DNA from: Anaerolineae bacterium
GTDB lineage: Bacteria > Chloroflexota > Anaerolineae > Aggregatilineales > Phototrophicaceae
Length of the DNA stretch: 35,700 nt
NCBI GenBank assembly: GCA_021296065.1
Contig: JAGWBD010000023.1
Location: 1 to 35,700 of the forward strand
Direction of reading: 5' to 3'
Below are positions 7,679-16,050 of the stretch, piece after piece. Position 1 is the stretch's first letter. Every line of letters starts with the position of its first letter. The notes under the pieces are model-generated. The model searched no databases and was not told the origin of the DNA. It saw only the letters and a program-made list of their open reading frames with translations. The position numbers were made by a program, and so were the translations under genes.

Positions 7679-8561
7679 AGAGTTCGTCGGTCTGCAAACG
7701 CTGACCGGCGACGCGCAACAGCGCCAGCACCAGAGCCTCGCGCGGCAGCAGGAACATCGCCAGGTAAAGCAGCGGCATCAGGGTCCAGGCAAGCCAGGCC
7801 TCTGGCGCCAGACGCGCCGTAAGGGGTTGCAGCAGGAACAGTTGCAGGGCGAAAAGCAGCCAGCTACCCAGCTGAATCGCGGGGAAAAGCAGGGGGCCAT
7901 ACCAGGGAGATTCGCGACCCTCGCCGCCGGCAAGTAGCAAGCCGGTCAAGGCCACCAGCACCACGGTCTGCAGCCAGTGCAACCACAGCGCCGCGACGAT
8001 GGCCGCAAGGTCCAGCAGCGTACGCAGCGCCGGAATCAGTTCCTCTTGCGGCACACCATGCAGCAACATGACGACGAATATCGCGGCCATCAGCAGCAGC
8101 GCCCCCAGGCACAGTCCCATTGCGATGTGCTGCAGCATTTGCAGCGAGGAAAACGCGCCGCCGCGCAAGAGACAACGACTGGTGATCACATGGCTTGCGC
8201 CGGGCGTGCCCGGCGGCGCCGCACAAATCAGGTCCCAGGTGCGCGCGGCGCGGTGGCGCCGAATGTTGCGGCTGCTTTCCGCCGCCCAGTAACTGCCAAG
8301 AAAGATGCTGGCCAGCGGCAGCACCACCGGCAAGCCCAGAAAGACGAGAATTACCGCGCCCGGCCCGGCAAACAGGCGGCCCAGGCGCATGGTCAGCAGC
8401 AAAAATACCAAAATCAGCAGGGCTTTCGGCCACAGGCCTCGCCGGAAAATCCGCCAGTTAAATGGCCACAGGGATTGTTGCGGCAAACGCGCCACGCGCA
8501 TGGCCAGCAGGGGACTGGCGGGAGGATAGCGCAGGGCGCGCCACAGCCGCCAGGAAAGCAA
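7635..8561 (-). CDS. Polytopic membrane protein at the end of the Dpp-type operon
   Basis: About 308 residues with roughly six to seven hydrophobic segments and no recognised motif. After the second hydrophobic pair there is a cytoplasmic stretch, NIRRHRAARTWDLICAAPPG, which resembles the E-GT-DLL-ATP loop of ABC-2 type permeases, so a decayed or divergent ABC-2-like membrane protein is possible. The start is uncertain: TTG 8561 follows GAGG with six bases between and sits 8 bases after the ATPase stop, while ATG 8501 gives 288 residues. The frame is open further upstream, inside the ATPase gene. It is the last gene of the minus-strand transport operon and overlaps the convergent amine oxidase by 44 bases. 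Confidence 0.68.
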   Translation of the reverse strand: MLSWRLWRALRYPPASPLLAMRVARLPQQSLWPFNWRIFRRGLWPKALLILVFLLLTMRLGRLFAGPGAVILVFLGLPVVLPLASIFLGSYWAAESSRNIRRHRAARTWDLICAAPPGTPGASHVITSRCLLRGGAFSSLQMLQHIAMGLCLGALLLMAAIFVVMLLHGVPQEELIPALRTLLDLAAIVAALWLHWLQTVVLVALTGLLLAGGEGRESPWYGPLLFPAIQLGSWLLFALQLFLLQPLTARLAPEAWLAWTLMPLLYLAMFLLPREALVLALLRVAGQRLQTDELFSPRWRQNATARTG

Positions 8562-8569
8562 GGGATGCC

Positions 8570-9580
8570 TCAGATGGCGGGCGCTTTTTGCGCCTCGTCT
8601 TCGTAGAGGTAGCAGGCTGCCTCGTGTCCCATGCCGTCGATCTCGTAGAGCGGCGGCGCCACTTCCAGACAGCGGTCCATGCGTTGCGGGCAGCGTGGGT
8701 AGAAACGGCAACCCGTAGACGTCGCCGAGCGCAGGATTTCCTCATCCGGCAGCTCGATTTCCGTGTCCCATTTGATGTTCGGGTCCGGCGCCGGCACCGA
8801 TTCCACAAGCAGTTGCACGTAGGGGTGCTGCGGTTGGTCGATGACCTGCACGGTAGTGCCCGTCTCGGCCACCGAGCCCTGATAAAGAATGTTAATTTTG
8901 TCACCCACCTGGTAGGCCGTACTCAGATCGTGCGTGATGTAAAGGAAGGAGACGCCCAGCTCATCGCGCAGGCTCAGCATGGCTTCCAGAATGGCCGCGC
9001 GCAACGAAGCGTCCACCATCGACACCGGCTCATCGGCGACGATTACCTCCGGCTTGATGAGGTAGACGCGGGCCATCATGATGCGCTGGCGCTGACCGCC
9101 GCTCAACTGATGCGGGTACTTGCGCAGCACGTCCACACCGTGCAGGCCGACCACGTTCAGCGCGTCCTCGATCATGTCCCGCGCCTGGCTGCCGCTCCTG
9201 GCAAGTTTGAAGTGATGGATGACCGTGTCAAAAACGTGCTCAATGCGATAGAAGGGATTGTAGACGCCAAAGGGGTCCTGGAATACCGCCTGCACGTTGC
9301 GGCGGTAGTTCAGCAATTGCTGCCTGTTCATGGTCGCCAGGTCCTGACCATGAAACAGGATCTGGCCTGACGTCAGGGGCGTGAAACCCAGCACCACGTT
9401 GGCGAGGGTCGTTTTACCGCTGCCGCTTTCGCCGGCAATCGTGGTGATGCTGGCCGGCTCCTTTTCGATCGTCAGGCTGTAGTCCTGCAGCGCGACGACT
9501 TCTTTTTTCGGGCTCAGAAAACCGCCGGACGTGCGATACACCTTGGTGGCATTGCGTATTTCCAGCACGGGCGGCGCCAT
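8570..9580 (-). CDS. Dpp/Opp-type ABC transporter ATP-binding protein, second ATPase
   Basis: 336-residue cytoplasmic ATPase of the DppF/OppF type. Walker A is GESGSGKTT, the signature is LSGGQRQR, Walker B is EVIVADEP with the D-loop SMVDAS, and the switch His is in YITHDLS. The C-terminal oligopeptide/dipeptide extension contains Cys residues in the pattern C-RFYPRCPQRMDRC-, the iron-sulfur-like segment of this family. The ATG at 9580 has only a modest GAGAG site upstream. It powers import through the two permeases encoded upstream. It lies 95 bases after the first ATPase gene, with a hairpin in the gap. Confidence 0.95.
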   Translation of the reverse strand: MAPPVLEIRNATKVYRTSGGFLSPKKEVVALQDYSLTIEKEPASITTIAGESGSGKTTLANVVLGFTPLTSGQILFHGQDLATMNRQQLLNYRRNVQAVFQDPFGVYNPFYRIEHVFDTVIHHFKLARSGSQARDMIEDALNVVGLHGVDVLRKYPHQLSGGQRQRIMMARVYLIKPEVIVADEPVSMVDASLRAAILEAMLSLRDELGVSFLYITHDLSTAYQVGDKINILYQGSVAETGTTVQVIDQPQHPYVQLLVESVPAPDPNIKWDTEIELPDEEILRSATSTGCRFYPRCPQRMDRCLEVAPPLYEIDGMGHEAACYLYEDEAQKAPAI

Positions 9581-9637
9581 GGCTCAGCTCTCTTTCACTT
9601 CAGCGCGAGGTTGCCCTCTGCGCTGCCGGATGCTTCG

Positions 9638-9657
9638 CTCTCCCGGCTTTGGGAGAG
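9638..9657. other. Intra-operon hairpin between the two ATPase genes
   Basis: A perfect seven-base stem, CTCTCCC and GGGAGAG, with loop GGCTTT. No T-run follows on the minus strand, so a processing or stability stem is more likely than a terminator. The bases just before it (GGATGCTTCG) resemble part of the promoter-bearing repeat found at 6404-6488 and 26831-26880. Confidence 0.4.
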
Positions 9658-9675
9658 AAAGCGCGGGTGAGTTTC

Positions 9676-10713
9676 TCACACCGCTGCCTCTACTTTCACA
9701 CCCTCGATCAGGCTGCCGTCATCGTTATAGAGATGGCAGGCCACCTGATGGCGCGCCTTCACCTCCCGCAGGGGCGGCGCCTCACTGCGACAATGCTCCA
9801 TCACAAAGGGGCAGCGCAACTGGAAGATACAGCCTGGTGGCGGGTTGCGCGGGTCATGCGTGATGCCCTCGGTGATTTTCAGGGGCTTGCGTTCCTTCAG
9901 TGAGGGGATCGACTCAATCAACACCTGCGAATAGGGGTGCAGCGGATCCTCGAAGATCGTCTCCACCGGTGACACTTCGACCAGTTTGCCCGCATACATC
10001 ACCGCGATGCGGTCCACCATCTGGGCCATCAGCCCCATGTCGTGGCCGATCATGATCATCGAAACGCCCAGCGCCTTCTTCACCCGCAGCATCGTTTGCG
10101 CCACCACGCGTTGCACCACCACGTCCAGCGCGCTGGTGGATTCGTCGGCGATGATCACCGTTGGGTGCAGCGCGATCCCCATGGCAATGCACACGCGTTG
10201 TTTCATGCCACCGCTCAGTTCGTGCGGAAACATATTGTAGAGGCGCTGCGGCAGGCCCACCATGCGGAAGAGATCCAACACCCGCTGCCGCAATTCCTCC
10301 TTGTCCTGTTTGCCTTCGTGCGCCTCAATAGCATCCGTGATCTGCCGGTGGACGCGCATGGTCGGGTTCAGTGAATTCATGGCGCCCTGCGGAATCAGGG
10401 CCAGCTTGGTCCAGCGGAGCTGGCGAAAGTTGCTGTCATTCATGGTGACCAGTTCGTCACCATCCAGTACCACATTGCCTTCCACGATGCGCCCGGGCGG
10501 CTGCACCAGCTTGAGGATGCCGTAGGCCGCCGTTGACTTGCCGGAACCGGATTCGCCAACCAGACCCAGGGTCTCGCCGTCGTAGAGGTCAAAGTCGATG
10601 CCGGCCACAGCGATCACGTCGCCGGTCGGTGTTTCGTAATGGACGCGCAGGTTACGAACTTCCAGCACCTTGCGCTGGCGACGCTGCACGTCTTGCCCGC
10701 TTGCTTCGGCCAT
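9676..10713 (-). CDS. Dpp/Opp-type ABC transporter ATP-binding protein, first ATPase
   Basis: 345-residue ATPase of the DppD/OppD type. Walker A is GESGSGKST, the signature LSGGMKQRVCIAMG, Walker B TVIIADE with the D-loop SALDV, and the switch His is in MIGHDMG. The C-terminal Cys segment GCIFQLRCPFVMEHC is typical of the family. The start at 10713 is chosen because AGGAG lies five bases before it; an ORF extension to 10770 would run into the upstream permease. Together with the next ATPase it forms the heterodimer that drives import. The spacing from the permease stop is 19 bases, consistent with one mRNA. Confidence 0.95.
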   Translation of the reverse strand: MAEASGQDVQRRQRKVLEVRNLRVHYETPTGDVIAVAGIDFDLYDGETLGLVGESGSGKSTAAYGILKLVQPPGRIVEGNVVLDGDELVTMNDSNFRQLRWTKLALIPQGAMNSLNPTMRVHRQITDAIEAHEGKQDKEELRQRVLDLFRMVGLPQRLYNMFPHELSGGMKQRVCIAMGIALHPTVIIADESTSALDVVVQRVVAQTMLRVKKALGVSMIMIGHDMGLMAQMVDRIAVMYAGKLVEVSPVETIFEDPLHPYSQVLIESIPSLKERKPLKITEGITHDPRNPPPGCIFQLRCPFVMEHCRSEAPPLREVKARHQVACHLYNDDGSLIEGVKVEAAV

Positions 10714-10732
10714 GTCGTCTCCTGTCCGCCCG

Positions 10733-11671
10733 CTACTGCCGCGTCGCCTTGCGCAGGCGCGGATTGGCAACCTCGTCGAGCCCCAGATTGATGAGCAGCA
10801 GACCGATGAAAATCACGATCAGGATGACCGTCGGCAGGCCCCACCACCACCACATGTCGCGCAGAATGCCCGAATTGTCGATCGCGTTCTGGATAGTGCG
10901 GCCGAGGGTTGGCAGTCGCTGCGGCCCCAGCCCCAGGATTTCAAGGCCCACCGCTGCCAGGATCGAACCGGTGGTGTTGCCGATGAAGCTGGCCGCCAGG
11001 TAGGGCAGCAGGTTCGGCATCATCTCGCGAAACATGATGCTGCTGGTCGGCACGCCGCTGAGTTGCGCCATCTTGACATAGCCGCTTTCGCGCATGCTCA
11101 TCACCTGCGCCCGAATCAGGCGCGTCGGCTGCGGCCAGGCAAAGAGCGACAGCAACACGGCCATCACCAGCAGGCTTTGCACCGGAATCAGGGACTGGAT
11201 CACGATCAGCACCAGCAGACTGGGTATCGTGATGGTGATATCCGCGCTCAGGCGGATGATGTCATCTGCCAAACCGCCCAGGAAGCCGGATGAGAAACCG
11301 AGAATGATGCCGCCCAGCATGCCAAAGCCGGCCGCCACGAAGCCCACCAGCAGGGAATTGGGCGCGCCGATGACGATCAGCGACAGCATGTCGCGCCCGC
11401 TGTTGTCGGTCCCCAGCGGATGCGTGGGGTCGCCCCCCTCGCCGCGCATGTTTTCGAAGCAAAACGGCGGCAGATTCAGCGGCGACCTGCCCACGTAGGC
11501 CAGGTCGACGTCAACCAGCAAGGGCCCGATGACGCCCATCAGCAAGATGCTGCCGACCATGATCACGCCGACGACCAGCTTGATGTTGAGCCAGGGGTTG
11601 TCGAAGCGATTCAGACGCCCCGCCTTGCGGGGAGCGGCGAGCGATGCAGTTTGTCCCGTGGCGGCGCCCAT
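10733..11671 (-). CDS. Dpp/Opp-type ABC transporter permease, DppC type
   Basis: 312-residue inner-membrane subunit. After a cytoplasmic N-terminus and first helix comes the periplasmic segment THPLGTDNSGRDMLSLIVIGA, a hallmark of DppC/OppC. The ATPase-contacting region reads RESGYVKMAQLSGVPTSSIMFREMMPN, the EAA loop of this family. The gene starts at ATG 11671 with GGAGGG eight bases upstream, and the stop of the DppB-type gene is one base away. The fold has about six helices. It pairs with the DppB-type permease; the ligand may be a peptide, opine, nickel complex or oligosaccharide. Confidence 0.95.
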   Translation of the reverse strand: MGAATGQTASLAAPRKAGRLNRFDNPWLNIKLVVGVIMVGSILLMGVIGPLLVDVDLAYVGRSPLNLPPFCFENMRGEGGDPTHPLGTDNSGRDMLSLIVIGAPNSLLVGFVAAGFGMLGGIILGFSSGFLGGLADDIIRLSADITITIPSLLVLIVIQSLIPVQSLLVMAVLLSLFAWPQPTRLIRAQVMSMRESGYVKMAQLSGVPTSSIMFREMMPNLLPYLAASFIGNTTGSILAAVGLEILGLGPQRLPTLGRTIQNAIDNSGILRDMWWWWGLPTVILIVIFIGLLLINLGLDEVANPRLRKATRQ

Positions 11672-11672
11672 G

Positions 11673-12683
11673 TCAGTTGCCCTCCAGCGAAATGCGCGGA
11701 TCGATGAGCGGGTAGATCAGATCGATGATCAGCACCGACACCGCGGTAAACAGGATGACGACGAAGGAGGTGCCCTGGATGGTGTTGTAGTCCTGGTTGC
11801 GAATTGACGTGTAAATCAGGGTGCCGATTCCGCGGTAGGAGAAAATCGCCTCCACCAGAATCTGGCCGGCCCCCAGCGTTCGCAGGGCGATGGCCAGGGC
11901 CGTCACCTGGGGCAGGATGGCGTTGCGCACCTGATAGCGATAAAGCACGTAGAAGGGTGGCAGGCCCTTGGCGTCGGCCAGGGTCATGTAGTCCTCGCCC
12001 TCCGTCGTCACCATCATGCCGCGCATGCCCAGGGTCCAGAAGCCGAAGGACACGATCACCAGCGAGGCCACCGGCAGGATGCCGTGGTGAATCAGGCTGG
12101 AGATGAATTCGATGGTGAAGGAGGGCTGCATGCCGCGGCCGAAAGGCCCCGCAATGGGAAAGAGTTTCATGCGAAAGGCGAAGACGAAGATGAACACCAG
12201 CCCCGCCAGCACCGAGGGCAGCGAGGTGAAGATCATCGTCATCGGGATGAAGGCCTTCAAGGGGCCGGGCGTGCGGCGCCAGGCCAGCAACGCGCCGAAG
12301 AGGTTGCCGATGAAGAAGATCAGGGGCAGCGTCACCAGGCCCAGACCGATGGACCAGGGCAGCGCCCGGGCGATCAGTTCGCTCACTCTCGCCGGAAAGG
12401 CGATCAGCGAGGGGCCAAAATCGAAGGTGAGCAGGTTACCCAGAAACTTTACGTACTGAATGGGGATCGGGTCGTTGAGGCCGAAATATTCCTTCCAGCC
12501 CTCAATAATGGCGTCCTGGTTTTCCACCACGCCCATGCTGGCCGAGGCCTGGGCCACCATCGCCGAGATCGGGTCGCCCGGCGCCAGGCGCGCCACCATA
12601 AAAATAATCGTAATTGATACCCAGACCGTCAACAGAAAGATCAGGACACGCCGAATGATGTAGTTGAGTGTCAGGCCGCCCAT
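11673..12683 (-). CDS. Dpp/Opp-type ABC transporter permease, DppB type
   Basis: 336-residue inner-membrane subunit. The N-terminus LNYIIRRVLIFLLTVWVSI is the first helix of DppB/OppB permeases, followed by ARLAPGDPISAMVAQ, the family's ApGDP segment. The C-terminal half holds the EAA-like loop (TLADAKGLPPFYVLYRYQ followed by NAILPQV). The start at ATG 12683 is supported by GGGAGG five bases upstream; an upstream extension to 12731 is rejected. The gap to the solute-binding protein gene is 132 bases and strongly folded, as is common where a binding-protein transcript needs to be more abundant than the permease part. Confidence 0.95.
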   Translation of the reverse strand: MGGLTLNYIIRRVLIFLLTVWVSITIIFMVARLAPGDPISAMVAQASASMGVVENQDAIIEGWKEYFGLNDPIPIQYVKFLGNLLTFDFGPSLIAFPARVSELIARALPWSIGLGLVTLPLIFFIGNLFGALLAWRRTPGPLKAFIPMTMIFTSLPSVLAGLVFIFVFAFRMKLFPIAGPFGRGMQPSFTIEFISSLIHHGILPVASLVIVSFGFWTLGMRGMMVTTEGEDYMTLADAKGLPPFYVLYRYQVRNAILPQVTALAIALRTLGAGQILVEAIFSYRGIGTLIYTSIRNQDYNTIQGTSFVVILFTAVSVLIIDLIYPLIDPRISLEGN

Positions 12684-12705
12684 GTTGGCCTCCCTGCGCC
12701 TGCGT

Positions 12706-12783
12706 CTTTCCCGTGGCGGACCGGGGCGCATGCAGCGCCCCGCTCGCCGGGTCCGGGAAAGGACCGCCCGATTGCGGGCGTCC
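12706..12783. other. Structured intergenic region after the solute-binding protein gene
   Basis: The gap holds nested stems: an outer CTTTCCCG (12706-12713) with CGGGAAAG (12754-12761), and an inner GGGGCGC (12723-12729) with GCGCCCC (12735-12741), loop ATGCA. A second hairpin, GGAC-GCCCG with CGGGC-TCC, spans about 12761-12783. No T-tract follows on the minus strand. It is likely an mRNA-stabilising or partial-termination structure that raises binding-protein output over permeases; this role is inferred from position. Confidence 0.5.
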
Positions 12784-12815
12784 TCTCCCGGAGAGATTAG
12801 CGCGTTTCAGCCGAT

Positions 12816-14603
12816 TTACGAACCGGCCTTGCGCAGATTCTGGATGATCTGGTGCGTGGAGTGCCACCAGGTCGCCGGATGGTTGAAGTTGTTCTCGGCC
12901 GTCGGCCAGCCTTCCCAGTAGCTGGTGTTGAAGGGGATCAGCTTCTTGGCCTGGGTGATCGGCAGCGAGACCAGCTCGTTGTACCAGATTTCGTAGGCTT
13001 CCTCGAAGAGCGGCAGGATCGCCGGATCGCCAAGCGGCATCACGCCAATCTGGTCCACGAGTTCGCTGTAGCGGGCATTGCCCTCGCCTTGCCAGCGGGA
13101 CATGAGGTTGTTGCCCACCACGCGCTCGCCAACCGGCGCGTACCACACACCGTTGTCACGGTTCATGGAGGCCCAGGGCTCGTTGACACTGCCGCACTGG
13201 TCCCAGTCACCGGTCGCTTCGTAGTTGCCCAGCGCCTTGTTGTCGTTCCAGGTGCCGCCGGCCACGTTGGTCTGGGTGGCGGCGATGCCCGCGGTACGCC
13301 ACTGCTCGACAAGGTTCTCGGCAATACGGCGCTTCTCGATGAAACCTTCATGCGTCTGGATGTCGATGGCCAGTTCCTGGCCATCCTTCTCGTAGATGCC
13401 GGCGTCATTCAGGGTGTAACCCGCGCCTTCGATGAGCGCCTGGGCGGCGGCCACGTCAGAGTCAAAGTTCAGGGTCATACCCAGTTCGGCCAGACGGTTG
13501 ATGTAGGGATCGATCAGACCGCCATACTCAACAAACATGCTCTGCGAAGGGATGGTGGTGCCTTCGTAGGCGATGCGCACGACGTCGTTACGGCTGGTGG
13601 CATGGTTCAGCGCCCAACGCATGTCGGCGCTGCCCCAGGGCTCAACCTCGTGGTTGATGGAGATGCGGCGCGGGCAGGGATCCAGCCATGCGAAGGGCAT
13701 ACCGGCCTGCCAGGCGATCACGTTGTCGTTCTGCGCCTGGATGGCCTCGAAGGCGCCCAGGGTGATGTCCATGACGCTGTCCAGCTCGTTGTTGATCGTG
13801 AGCAGCGAGCGGATGTCGTCGTTGCCGGTCTGCACCCAGATCAGGCGCTGCGGCTCGGGCAGCGGGAAGGTGCCGGACGCGGCGCCCCACCAGTTGTCGT
13901 CACGGTCGTAGACGAATTCGTTTTCGCTGGCGCTGACCATCTTGTAGGGGCCGCTGCCCAGCGGGTAACCATTCTCAAGGTCGAAGTTCGCGAATTCGAA
14001 GGGATTCTCGACCATGCTCCAGACGTGCTCGGGCATCATCTGGAAGCTGCCGCCGATACGCACCGAGAAGTAGTCCAGCTGGAAGCGCGGGTTCGGGCGC
14101 GTCAGCGTGACCTGAGCCGTCAGGTCGTCGACCTTCTCGACACTGCTTACCCAACTCTGGAAGTCGCCGGCACGCGCCAAGCGGCGGGAGTCGTCGTCCA
14201 GCAGCATTTGCAGCGTGAAGACGAAGTCATCGGCCGTCACGGCCTCGCCGTCCTGCCAGTAGGCGCCGTCGCGCAGCGTCAGCGTCCAGACCGTCAGGCT
14301 CTCATCCGGGACGAAGCTCTCACCCAGCCAGGGCTGAATGACGCCGGTCTCGTAGTTGAGGATGAAGAGCGGCTCGTAGACCGACTGGCCGGTGCCGACG
14401 TTACCGCCGGCCGCGCCAAGGCTGTGGCCAAAGAAGGGGTTGTGGTTGAAGGGATTCGGGTTGGTCGGGTTACCACCGTCCACGTCGAAGATAACGGTGT
14501 CCTCACGCGGGACCTCCATCATCTGCGCGGAGACCATGCTGACGGTCAGGGTGACCAGCAGCGCAATGGTCAGCAACAGCAACAGGGTACGGTTGATTCT
14601 CAT
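12816..14603 (-). CDS. Dpp/Opp-type ABC transporter solute-binding protein (SBP family 5)
   Basis: 595 residues. A signal peptide is clear: MRINRTLLLLLTIALLVTL then SMVSAQ. The mature protein shows family 5 landmarks: LYEPLF-like SVYEPLFILNYETG, then IQPWLGESFV and LTLRDGAYWQDGEAVTADDFVFTL, the classical hydrophobic-Trp-Asp-Gly segment of DppA/OppA-like proteins. It captures the ligand outside the membrane and delivers it to the permeases encoded downstream. The start is not certain: ATG 14603 has AGGAG at a long 12-base spacing, while TTG 14666 sits four bases after a perfect AGGAGG and would add 21 residues before the signal peptide. I prefer 14603 because the signal peptide is then N-terminal. 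Confidence 0.93.
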   Translation of the reverse strand: MRINRTLLLLLTIALLVTLTVSMVSAQMMEVPREDTVIFDVDGGNPTNPNPFNHNPFFGHSLGAAGGNVGTGQSVYEPLFILNYETGVIQPWLGESFVPDESLTVWTLTLRDGAYWQDGEAVTADDFVFTLQMLLDDDSRRLARAGDFQSWVSSVEKVDDLTAQVTLTRPNPRFQLDYFSVRIGGSFQMMPEHVWSMVENPFEFANFDLENGYPLGSGPYKMVSASENEFVYDRDDNWWGAASGTFPLPEPQRLIWVQTGNDDIRSLLTINNELDSVMDITLGAFEAIQAQNDNVIAWQAGMPFAWLDPCPRRISINHEVEPWGSADMRWALNHATSRNDVVRIAYEGTTIPSQSMFVEYGGLIDPYINRLAELGMTLNFDSDVAAAQALIEGAGYTLNDAGIYEKDGQELAIDIQTHEGFIEKRRIAENLVEQWRTAGIAATQTNVAGGTWNDNKALGNYEATGDWDQCGSVNEPWASMNRDNGVWYAPVGERVVGNNLMSRWQGEGNARYSELVDQIGVMPLGDPAILPLFEEAYEIWYNELVSLPITQAKKLIPFNTSYWEGWPTAENNFNHPATWWHSTHQIIQNLRKAGS

Positions 14604-14684
14604 GATGATTCTGTTCTCCTGATATCTGATTCGAGATTGCAGCAACTCGTTTGGTGTCTTCAGCAATTCACCTCCTGACAGGAT

Positions 14685-15857
14685 TTAAACCCGGCAATCA
14701 ATCAGATCTTGATGATCTGCGAGTTTGGCTGTTGTGTCGCGTTCACGCAGCACGACCGGGATGCGCACGGTGCGCGGCGCCACGCTGATGCCGTCCATGC
14801 GCTCCAGCAACATCTCGAAGGAGCGCCGGCCGATTGTATGAAAGTCCTGGGCCACAGTCGTCAGGGGCGTGGCCATCAGGGCGCTGAACTCGACGTTGTC
14901 GAAACCAACGACGGAGAGATCGTCTGGCACCCGGAAATTCAGCGCCTGCGCGGCGCGCAGGATGAGCAGGGCCACCAGGTCGTTGATGGCGAAAACTGCC
15001 GTCGGCCTCTCTTCCAAAAGGCGCTCCATCAAAAAACGCATGGGCGGGCTGTCGGGGTCGTTGCACAGTTTCAGCGCCTCTTCAGTCGAGAGTTCCGCGC
15101 CGGTGGGCATCGCCCACACATTTCCTTCGGTGCCGCAAGTCGCCTGCAGGGCTTCACAGTAACCCTGGATGCGCTCGGCGACCGTCGTCAGTCCGGCCAT
15201 CTCATGCGTCACGCAGACAATGTTCCGATGACCCAGCGCCAGCAAATGACAGAGCGCCAGCGACGCGCCGCCATAATTGTCGCTGGTGACGACGTCGCCC
15301 GTCAGCGCCGGCGAGTCGCGGTCCATCATTACCATGGGCGGCAGGCTGATGTCGTCATAGCTTCCGCTGCCATTCCCGTCCCGGGCATCGACGCAGGACC
15401 AGAGCAACGCGCCGCTGATGTTTTGCGCCGAAAGCTGGCCCAGCACGCGCCGTTCCTCACGACAACTGTGACGGGTATTGTAAAAAACGACGTGGCATTC
15501 GTTGCTGCTTGCCGTGGCTTCCACGCCTTTCAGCAACTCCCATTCGCGTTCGCTTTCAAAGTCACTGATGATGAAAGCGATCAGCCGCTTCTGGCGGCCT
15601 TCGGGCGCGATTTCGGCCACGAAGGTACCGCGCCCCGGTATGCGCTCGATCAGCCCCTCGTGGCGGGCGTCGCTGAAGGCCTGGCGCACGGTGCTGCGGC
15701 TGATGTTCAGATTGCGATGCAACTGGTTTTCGGAAGGGAGGCGGGTGCCGGGCGCCCATTTTCCAGAGAAAATAAAATTGCGCAACTGACGCTGCAACTG
15801 GGTGTGCAAGGGGACCAGACTGTTGTGGTCGACCTGTAGCTCGCTGGAATCGGCCAT
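14685..15857 (-). CDS. GntR-type DNA-binding / LacI-type effector-binding transcriptional regulator
   Basis: 390 residues. Residues about 10-80 form a GntR winged helix: PLHTQLQRQLRNFIFSGKW, then GTRLPSENQLHRNLNISRST, then GLIERIPGRGTFVAEI. The rest is a periplasmic-binding-protein-like effector domain like that of LacI, AraR and related regulators (IAFIISDFESEREWELLKGVE near 93-113, and DDLSVVGFDNVEFSALMATPLTTVAQD near the end). The AraR architecture is usually tied to sugars rather than peptides, which hints that the downstream Dpp-type importer may carry a sugar-like ligand. The start at ATG 15857 has GGGAG three bases upstream; TTG 15875 is the alternative. It is the first gene of the operon and probably autoregulated. 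Confidence 0.9.
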   Translation of the reverse strand: MADSSELQVDHNSLVPLHTQLQRQLRNFIFSGKWAPGTRLPSENQLHRNLNISRSTVRQAFSDARHEGLIERIPGRGTFVAEIAPEGRQKRLIAFIISDFESEREWELLKGVEATASSNECHVVFYNTRHSCREERRVLGQLSAQNISGALLWSCVDARDGNGSGSYDDISLPPMVMMDRDSPALTGDVVTSDNYGGASLALCHLLALGHRNIVCVTHEMAGLTTVAERIQGYCEALQATCGTEGNVWAMPTGAELSTEEALKLCNDPDSPPMRFLMERLLEERPTAVFAINDLVALLILRAAQALNFRVPDDLSVVGFDNVEFSALMATPLTTVAQDFHTIGRRSFEMLLERMDGISVAPRTVRIPVVLRERDTTAKLADHQDLIDCRV

Positions 15858-15888
15858 ATACTCCCTGATGGACAAGAACAGACTGTAT

Positions 15889-15917
15889 CAACCTGTAGGT
15901 ACAACATAAGGTTAACC
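15889..15917. promoter_or_regulatory. Candidate operator for the GntR/LacI-type regulator
   Basis: About 30-60 bases upstream of the regulator start lie two adjacent palindromes: ACCTGTAGGT (15891-15900, arms ACCT/AGGT) and GGTTAACC (15910-15917, perfect). They are joined by tacaacata, so AACCT and AGGTT also form a wider inverted repeat. GntR-family regulators of this type commonly bind such short palindromes near their own promoter. Binding is inferred from position only. Confidence 0.4.
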
Positions 15918-16050
15918 CGCTGAATGTGTCCATGCAAGGGTGAATACAGGTAGAGGAACGGGCGGGAGGCTTACCCGCTTCGCAATTTTAATGTTTGATT
16001 TCATGCGCGTCGGAAACCAACGCGCCAGGGCAGAGAGGGGCCCGGACGCC

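Noticed and set aside
12852-14678. 608-residue plus-strand open frame opposite the binding-protein gene
   Set aside because: It is antisense to a clear family 5 binding protein with a signal peptide; its composition is that of reversed high-GC codons and no motif is visible.
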